Positions 34,221 to 38,864 of a DNA stretch of 38,864 nucleotides are shown in pieces (position 1 is the stretch's first letter; the number at the start of each line of letters is the position of its first letter). The stretch comes from Paracoccaceae bacterium (lineage in GTDB: Bacteria; Pseudomonadota; Alphaproteobacteria; Rhodobacterales; Rhodobacteraceae): NCBI GenBank assembly GCA_030066855.1, contig JASJAU010000035.1:1-38864 (forward strand), written 5' to 3'. The position numbers were made by a program, and so were the translations under genes. The notes under the pieces are model-generated. The model was not told where the DNA came from. It was given only the letters and a program-made list of their open reading frames with translations, and ran no database searches.

Positions 34221-34944
34221 AGCTCCTCTCGATCCCGTCGACATCCGCGCCGCCGAGCTCAACCGGCGCTACGCCCATCACTCGGGAGCCGACGTTCTGG
34301 CACACGCACTGACCGACCCGCAGGTCGGCAACGCCGCGCTGGTCTCGTCGTTCGGGGCTGATGCCGTGGTCCTTCTTCACATGGTCTCGGTCATCGACCG
34401 CACAACTCCCGTGATCTTCCTCGACACCGAGATGCTCTTCCCGGAAACGCTCGATTACCAGCGCGAGGTGGCCGATCACCTGCGCCTGACCAATGTGCAG
34501 GTCCATTATCCTGACCGAGAGGAGGTTTTCCTCGAAAATCCGAACAACCGGCTCCATACCAAGAACCCTGACGCTTGCTGCGCGCTGCGCAAAACACGCC
34601 CGCTCCAAAAGGCTCTTGAGCCCTATGAGGCCTGGATCACTGGACGGAAGCGCTATCAGGGCGGCAGCCGGGTCGCGCTGCCGTTCTTCGAGGCTGAGGG
34701 CGAAAGCCGAATCAAGATCAACCCCCTGGCGCATTGGACGCCGGAAGATGTGCGTGAGTACACGCAGAACAACCGACTGCCGCGCCACCCGCTGGTGGCG
34801 AAGGGCTACCCGTCCATCGGCTGTGCGCCCTGCACCACACGCGTGGCCGAAGGCGAGGATCTCCGCGCGGGTCGCTGGCGGGGCTTCGATAAGATCGAAT
34901 GCGGCATCCACTTCGAGAACGGCAAAGCCGTTCGCGCGGCGTGA
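34210..34944 (+). CDS. cysH: Adenylyl-sulfate (APS) reductase, CysH family
   Basis: Thioredoxin-dependent reduction of adenylyl sulfate to sulfite. The 244-residue protein has the CysH core (ALVSSFGADAVVLLHMV, IFLDTEMLFPET). Four cysteines that bind [4Fe-4S] are at 123, 124, 205 and 208 (CC and CAPC), which marks the APS-using type rather than the PAPS-using enzyme of E. coli. The catalytic Cys231 is in ECGIH near the C-terminus. It overlaps cysI and is followed ten bases later by DUF934. Confidence 0.95.
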   Translation: MPLEAPLDPVDIRAAELNRRYAHHSGADVLAHALTDPQVGNAALVSSFGADAVVLLHMVSVIDRTTPVIFLDTEMLFPETLDYQREVADHLRLTNVQVHYPDREEVFLENPNNRLHTKNPDACCALRKTRPLQKALEPYEAWITGRKRYQGGSRVALPFFEAEGESRIKINPLAHWTPEDVREYTQNNRLPRHPLVAKGYPSIGCAPCTTRVAEGEDLRAGRWRGFDKIECGIHFENGKAVRAA

Positions 34945-34954
34945 GGACAAAGAC

Positions 34955-35374
34955 ATGACCGTGATCATCACCGACGAGGGCTTCGCCGACGAGGACTGGG
35001 CGCATGGCTTCACCGCGCTCGACGATCTCGCCGCCAACGACGCCGCGCCTGCCGTCGCGGTCGACGTGCCCTCGGACGCCGATCCCGCGACGCTTGAGGG
35101 CCGTCTCGACACCATCGACCTGATCCGCGTCAACTTCCCTAGCTTCGCCGACGGCCGCGGCTTCACCATCGGTCGCCGCCTGCGGCTCATGGGCTTCCAG
35201 GGCCGCCTTCGCGCCAAGGGCCATGTGATCGCAGACCAATACGCCATGGCCCGCCGCGCCGGGTTTGACGAGGTCGAGATCGACGCCGACCTCGCGAAAC
35301 GCCAACCCGAAGCCCAATGGCTGGCCCGCGCGGATTGGCGATCGCACGACTACCGGTCAAGGCTCCGCGCCTGA
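34955..35374 (+). CDS. DUF934 family protein of the sulfate-reduction operon
   Basis: A 139-residue DUF934 protein, routinely next to cysH and cysI in proteobacteria and sometimes annotated as an oxidoreductase component, without proven function. Typical segments are DLIRVNFPSFADGRGFTIGR, RLRAKGHVIADQYAMARRAG and the tail QWLARADWRSHDYRSRL. ATG 34955 is favoured by a GAGGAC before it; a long open frame upstream is only the shadow of cysH. It is the last gene of the tight cys block. Confidence 0.92.
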   Translation: MTVIITDEGFADEDWAHGFTALDDLAANDAAPAVAVDVPSDADPATLEGRLDTIDLIRVNFPSFADGRGFTIGRRLRLMGFQGRLRAKGHVIADQYAMARRAGFDEVEIDADLAKRQPEAQWLARADWRSHDYRSRLRA

Positions 35375-35381
35375 CCTTCCA

Positions 35382-35395
35382 TTGACTTTCATCAA
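35382..35395. promoter_or_regulatory. FNR/FnrL-like box upstream of fpr
   Basis: TTGAC-TTTC-ATCAA matches the FNR-family consensus TTGAT-N4-ATCAA at nine of ten fixed positions. It is centred about 42 bases before the fpr ATG. Activation from a class II position would need transcription to start at or near the ATG, so repression or a short leader is equally possible. Confidence 0.5.
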
Positions 35396-35430
35396 CGTTT
35401 AAGACGAGGAACGGCCCTAAACGGGGCTGC

Positions 35431-36288
35431 ATGAATGACATGACCGAGCAACGCCCCGTGAACGAAGCCGCATCCAAACCCGTCGCCGTACTGCCCGACG
35501 CCCAGACCGTGACTGACGTCCAACACTACACCGACCGCCTGTTCTCGTTCAAAACAACGCGGCCCCCATCGCTGCGCTTCCGCTCAGGAGAGTTCGTGAT
35601 GATCGGCCTTATGGGCGACCCCGACCCAAAAACCGGCAAGCAAAAACCGCTTCTCCGCGCCTATTCCATCGCCTCGCCGTCCTGGGACGACGAGCTCGAG
35701 TTCTATTCGATCAAGGTGCAGGACGGCCCGCTTACTTCTAAACTGCAGCACATCCAGCCGGGCGACCAGATCATCCTGCGCCCCAAACCCGTAGGCACCC
35801 TCGTCCACGACGCGCTTCTTCCCGGCAAGCGGCTCTGGTTCTTCGCCACCGGCACCGGTTTCGCGCCTTTCGCTTCCCTCCTCCGCGACCCGCCGACCTA
35901 CGAGGATTACGACGAGGTCATCATCACCCACACCTGCCGTGAGGTGGGCGAGCTAACTTATGGCCGCAATATCATCGAGAGCGTCCGTTCGGACGAGATG
36001 CTCGAGGAGCTGATTGGCGAGAACTTCCACGCGAAACTGCGGTACTACCCGACCACTACGCGGGAGGAGAGCCCCAAGATGGGCCGGATCACCGATCTGA
36101 TGCGCTCGGGCGAGGTCTACAAAGACCTCGACGTGCCGCCGCTCTCGCCTGAAACCGACCGCGCGATGGTTTGCGGAAACCTCGCGTTCAACCTCGAGAT
36201 CAAGGAGATGCTCGAGGAGTACGGGCTCGTGGAAGGCGCCAATTCGAACCCGCAGCAATACGTGGTGGAGAAGGCGTTCCTCGACTGA
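35431..36288 (+). CDS. fpr: Ferredoxin--NADP reductase
   Basis: FAD enzyme of 285 residues moving electrons between NADPH and ferredoxin or flavodoxin. The FAD-binding LLRAYSIASPSWDDELEFYS contains the RxYS motif. The NADP part has FATGTGFAPFASLL and MVCGNLAFNLEIKEML, ending VVEKAFLD as in the bacterial subclass. About 20 extra N-terminal residues precede the conserved part; ATG 35440 is an alternative start. It lies 56 bases after DUF934 with an FNR-like box between, so it may have its own control. Likely electron source for CysI (inference). Confidence 0.94.
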   Translation: MNDMTEQRPVNEAASKPVAVLPDAQTVTDVQHYTDRLFSFKTTRPPSLRFRSGEFVMIGLMGDPDPKTGKQKPLLRAYSIASPSWDDELEFYSIKVQDGPLTSKLQHIQPGDQIILRPKPVGTLVHDALLPGKRLWFFATGTGFAPFASLLRDPPTYEDYDEVIITHTCREVGELTYGRNIIESVRSDEMLEELIGENFHAKLRYYPTTTREESPKMGRITDLMRSGEVYKDLDVPPLSPETDRAMVCGNLAFNLEIKEMLEEYGLVEGANSNPQQYVVEKAFLD

Positions 36289-36304
36289 GGCGCCCCACAT
36301 ATCG

Positions 36305-36670
36305 TTAGTTGTCGCTCCCGCCGGTAAGGTTGTTGAGGGCGTCGCCGACAGCCTCGTTCACGGCGTCGGCCGCATCCTCGACCGCCTGATCCACGGCCTC
36401 AGAGGCCTCTTCCGTCACCTGCTCGACCGCTTCCTGAACGGCGGTCTCGGCTTGTTCGACCGCCTCCTCTACGACAGTCTCCGCTTCTTCGACCGCCTCT
36501 TCCACGGCGGCCTCCGCCTCTGCGGCGGGCGTTGCCTCCTCCTCGGCGACATTCTCACTCGGCGCCGCCGGTTCTTCGACCGCGACAGGCTCGCCTTCCT
36601 GTCCGCCCATAAAAATCCATGCGGCCGCCGCCACGACGATCGCCGCCAGAACGATCCAAAGCGCTCTCAT
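36305..36670 (-). CDS. Membrane-anchored Glu/Ala-rich coiled-coil protein
   Basis: A 121-residue protein with one N-terminal membrane helix (MRALWIVLAAIVVAAAAWIF), a short linker, then about 75 residues of Val/Ala/Glu repeats of the type EEAVEEAETVVEEAVEQ, predicted as a long acidic helix or coiled coil. No conserved domain is recognisable. ATG 36670 is chosen because GGGGAG precedes it; the open frame to 36799 runs into the infC leader. It is divergent from infC and convergent with fpr. Function unknown, probably an envelope protein. Confidence 0.75.
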   Translation of the reverse strand: MRALWIVLAAIVVAAAAWIFMGGQEGEPVAVEEPAAPSENVAEEEATPAAEAEAAVEEAVEEAETVVEEAVEQAETAVQEAVEQVTEEASEAVDQAVEDAADAVNEAVGDALNNLTGGSDN

Positions 36671-36882
36671 CTCGCAGACTCCCCTAAGCGCGTCACCAGC
36701 CAGGATTTCAGCCGCCCGAGGCCTGCGAGTCCAGCCTGCCCGCGCGGCAAACGCCATAGCGGCGGGACTTGGCGCATTTAAGCGCGAGAAACCGGCCAAT
36801 CCGCGCCGGAATCCGGTTGAAAGCGCCGCCTCGACCTCCTATTTTTCAAGCCCTCAGAATTGGTTGCATAAGGAAAACCGCT

Positions 36883-37425
36883 ATCGCTCGAAGACCCCAC
36901 AACGCACCTCCGGTGCGTGAGACAGGACCCCGGGTCAATGACCGCATCCGGGCCACTGAAATCCGGCTCATCGGAGCCGAAGGAGAGAATGTCGGCGTCG
37001 TCTCGCCCGCCCGCGGGCTTGAGATGGCCGAGGACGCGGGGCTCGACCTCGTGGAAATCTCCCCCAACGCCTCGCCGCCCGTCTGTAAGATCATGGATTT
37101 CGGCAAGTACAAGTACGAGCAGCAGAAGCGCGAAAGCGAGGCGCGCAAGAAACAGAAAACCATCGAAGTCAAAGAAGTGAAGTTCCGTCCGAACACGGAC
37201 ACCCACGACTACGACGTCAAGATGCGCAACGTGACCCGCTTTCTGGAAGCCGGCGACAAGGTGAAAGTCACCCTCCGCTTCCGGGGCCGCGAGATGGCGC
37301 ACCAGAATCTGGGCCGCGACCTGTTGGAGCGTGTGGCAGAAGACGTCGAGGGCCTCGGCAAGGTCGAGAACATGCCCAAGATGGAAGGCCGCCAGATGGT
37401 GATGATGATCGGCCCGGCCAAGTAA
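36883..37425 (+). CDS. infC: Translation initiation factor IF-3, ATC start codon
   Basis: Binds the 30S subunit and checks initiator tRNA and start-codon pairing. With an ATC start at 36883 the protein has 180 residues and the family N-terminus [21 protein letters not shown]. The N-domain ([20 protein letters not shown]) and C-domain ([34 protein letters not shown]) are complete. AAGGA lies eight bases before ATC, and no ATG or well-placed GTG exists there; an in-frame ATG at 36769 lies in the divergent gene's leader. Rare AUU/AUC starts let IF-3 repress its own translation in other bacteria. Confidence 0.95.
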   Translation: MARRPHNAPPVRETGPRVNDRIRATEIRLIGAEGENVGVVSPARGLEMAEDAGLDLVEISPNASPPVCKIMDFGKYKYEQQKRESEARKKQKTIEVKEVKFRPNTDTHDYDVKMRNVTRFLEAGDKVKVTLRFRGREMAHQNLGRDLLERVAEDVEGLGKVENMPKMEGRQMVMMIGPAK

Positions 37426-37447
37426 GTAGCGCCGAGCCTCCGAGACG

Positions 37448-37475
37448 AAAGCCCCGGCCCTGACCGGGGCTTTTT
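37448..37475 (+). terminator. Rho-independent terminator of infC
   Basis: AAAGCCCCGG (37448-37457) pairs perfectly with CCGGGGCTTT (37464-37473), six-base loop, followed by T to 37475. Confidence 0.92.
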
Positions 37476-37806
37476 GTTGGACCGCCGCCGAAGGTCAGCA
37501 ACGATTGAGCTCAGACACCTTCATTGCCTTTGCTTGGGAAACAATCGCCTTTTTATAGGCTTGGTCTTGGCCGTTCAGCCCGGACGACGAACAAAGGACC
37601 CACCGGGCACGCAGCCGAAACCCGATCAGCCCTAGCGAATAAGGGCTTTCCTCTTGGCGGAAACATTCCGGGGCGCCGTCGGGGAGGGGTCCTCTCGCGC
37701 CCAGCCGCCAAAACCCGCCTGTTAAGCCGGGCCGCCGGCGGATCCCGCCTTGCATCGCCAAGCCCCGCCCCGATAAACTCAATCTGAAATAAGCAGGACG
37801 AGTGAT
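37476..37806. other. Gene-poor interval between infC and the next gene
   Basis: About 330 bases in which I see no convincing gene or tRNA. Open frames exist on both strands (for example 37524-37787 plus and 37495-37782 minus) but have no recognisable protein character or ribosome sites. Several GC-rich inverted stretches occur near 37710-37750. A weak promoter-like pair, TTGCTT and TATAGG 18 bases apart, is near 37532-37560. A small RNA cannot be excluded. Confidence 0.4.
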
Positions 37807-38778
37807 ATGGTAGTGGGGGCTGCTTTATCCGACGACCTGACCGACACCCAATGGCTCTGCGAGCTGGAGGAGATCGGCGAGGAAGAAGGATATTTCTCAC
37901 CCTTGGGCGACGACCACGCGGCGGTCTTCATCGACCGCACGCAATCGGTGCTGTTCGTCTGTTTTGAAACCCTGGCGGGCGTCCGCACGATGTCGGAGAC
38001 CGGCGTGCCTCTCGGCTTCGACGTCTGCGAACGGCGGGGCTGGTCACATTTGACCCTGCTCGCGATGCGCGACCGCTGGTACCGCAGCCGCCATGTCTAC
38101 GGCTATTTCGACCGGCTGGTCGACGAGGGTTTTTTCGAGGACTTCGACCACGTCATCTTCTACGGCGCGGGCATGTGCGCTTACGCCGCCGCCGCTTATT
38201 CCGTGGTGGCGCCGGGCGCCAGCGTGATCCTGGTCTCGCCGCAAGCCACGCTCGATCGCGATCTCACGGAATGGGACACGCGCTTTCCCGCGGCCCGGCG
38301 GCTCGAATTCCGCTCGCGCTACGGCTACGCGCCCGACATGCTCGAGGCGGCTCGCGAGGCTTTCGTGATCTTCGATCCGGATGAGACCGAGGATGCGATG
38401 CACGCTTCGCTCTTCCGCGCGTCCAATGTCACACGAATCCGCTACCGGCGCGGTCGCTCGGGCGCGCTTGATTCCGATCTGCGTGCGATGGGCCTCGTCT
38501 CGCGGCTGTCCGAGGCGGCGGCCAACGGCATACTGACCCGTGCCAAGGCGGCGCGGATCATGCGCGCGCGACATCAGCATGTGCCCTATCTGAGGGCGCT
38601 ACTGGCGCGGACGCTGGCAGAGGATCGGCCGCATCTGACCGCCCGGCTCTGCCGCGCCGTTTTGCGCTGGAAGCCGATCCCGCGCTTCCGCCATCATCTG
38701 GAGGTCGCCGAGCGGCGGCTATGGCGCGATGGCGACAACCGAGCGGACGCGGAATACTCTGACGACGTCGCGGGTTAG
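37807..38778 (+). CDS. Uncharacterised Rhodobacteraceae protein, alpha/beta-type core
   Basis: A 323-residue cytosolic protein. I recall similar Rhodobacteraceae proteins annotated as phosphoadenosine phosphosulfate reductase, but no CysH motif (SSFGADA, cysteine pairs, ECGIH) is present. The middle has strand-turn-helix segments such as HVIFYGAGMCAYAAAAYSVV and GASVILVSPQATLDRDLTEW, reminiscent of an alpha/beta-hydrolase with GAGMC at the elbow where GxSxG would be. The C-terminal third is Arg-rich and helical. GCAGGACGAG precedes the ATG. Its stop overlaps the end of the convergent gene at the window edge. Function unknown. Confidence 0.8.
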   Translation: MVVGAALSDDLTDTQWLCELEEIGEEEGYFSPLGDDHAAVFIDRTQSVLFVCFETLAGVRTMSETGVPLGFDVCERRGWSHLTLLAMRDRWYRSRHVYGYFDRLVDEGFFEDFDHVIFYGAGMCAYAAAAYSVVAPGASVILVSPQATLDRDLTEWDTRFPAARRLEFRSRYGYAPDMLEAAREAFVIFDPDETEDAMHASLFRASNVTRIRYRRGRSGALDSDLRAMGLVSRLSEAAANGILTRAKAARIMRARHQHVPYLRALLARTLAEDRPHLTARLCRAVLRWKPIPRFRHHLEVAERRLWRDGDNRADAEYSDDVAG

Positions 38779-38864
38779 AGCCCGGCAATCCCGGTGATCA
38801 GGCTCCGCTCCAGCCCGGCGCGGTCATATCCGCGCGCCGCGAGCTGGCGGTCGCTCATCGAGAA
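38775..38864 (-). CDS. C-terminus of a further small gene (5' end outside window)
   Basis: An open frame of 29 codons plus stop enters from the right edge and ends with TAA at 38775-38777, overlapping the stop of the convergent gene by four bases. The visible sequence, SMSDRQLAARGYDRAGLERS then LITGIAGL, resembles the C-terminal part of short DUF1127-like proteins (x-L-x-D-x-x-LAx-x-G-x-x-R). Only the tail is seen, so the identity is tentative. Confidence 0.45.
   Translation of the reverse strand, partial: FSMSDRQLAARGYDRAGLERSLITGIAGL

Noticed and set aside
36769-36882. N-terminal extension of IF-3 from ATG 36769
   Set aside because: The extra 38 residues are unlike any IF-3 and lie in the leader of the divergent gene; ATC 36883 has the ribosome site.
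37495-37782. Minus-strand frame of 95 codons after infC
   Set aside because: No ribosome site, no family resemblance, unusual composition; treated as non-coding.
1-38864. Search for tRNA genes, CRISPR arrays, insertion sequences, attachment sites or phage genes
   Set aside because: No cloverleaf, regularly spaced repeats, transposase or integrase sequence was seen; gene style is even across the window.

Overview
This is an ordinary-looking but information-rich stretch of chromosome from a GC-rich alphaproteobacterium, almost certainly a Rhodobacteraceae (Roseobacter-group) member. The strongest signs are a circularly permuted two-piece tmRNA with an ANDN...ALAA tag, the alpha-type SspB adaptor right after it, the F1-ATPase zeta-type inhibitor (DUF1476), DUF4169 and DUF2849 proteins, and a cysG-DUF2849-cysI-cysH-DUF934-fpr sulfur cluster. 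No tRNA, rRNA, CRISPR array, insertion sequence or prophage was seen.

Layout. 1-2349 (minus): 5' part of fabD, an AcuI/YhdH oxidoreductase and a DinB-fold protein. 2465-6332 (plus): a DUF4345 membrane protein, ssrA (tmRNA), sspB, an unknown 194-aa protein, fumC, and two small overlapping genes (DUF4169, ribbon-helix-helix). 6339-8479 (minus): an unknown membrane protein with a GxSxG motif, then ccdA. 8574-8804 (plus): tusA-like, sharing a bidirectional terminator with rne (minus, long leader). 11939-15831 (minus): a Tat-lipoprotein histidine-phosphatase relative lacking the usual catalytic His, then the dctD/dctB two-component pair. 15863-18660 (minus): purQ, a zinc alcohol dehydrogenase, purS and purC. 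18825-19830 (plus): F1-ATPase inhibitor and two paralogous small DUF1127-like proteins. 19894-21873 (minus): coaD, a CBS-domain protein and a LysR regulator. 21978-27833 (plus): valine catabolism (mmsA, acyl-CoA dehydrogenase, 3-hydroxyisobutyryl-CoA hydrolase, mmsB) with a glutamate-cysteine-ligase-like gene inside. 27838-28857 (minus): DUF808. 29054-30247 (plus): a P450. 30254-30715 (minus): an Lrp/AsnC regulator divergent from the assimilatory sulfate-reduction operon (30852-36288, plus). 36305-36670 (minus): a membrane-anchored coiled-coil protein. 36883-37425 (plus): infC with an ATC start. 37807-38778 (plus): an uncharacterised 323-aa protein. 38775-38864 (minus): the C-terminus of a further gene.

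How the genes work together. The tmRNA and SspB form a tagging-and-delivery module for ClpXP. The mms block turns isobutyryl-CoA from valine into propionyl-CoA. The cys block makes siroheme and reduces APS to sulfide, with a likely electron supplier (fpr) at its end. I found no convincing new multi-gene system. The items most worth a second look are regulatory or involve altered motifs: a DctD without the GAFTGA loop, a phosphatase-fold lipoprotein with His replaced by Gln, an Lrp-type operator on the cys promoter, an FNR-like box before fpr, a palindrome before the valine operon, the infC ATC start, and an alcohol dehydrogenase placed inside the purSQ operon.
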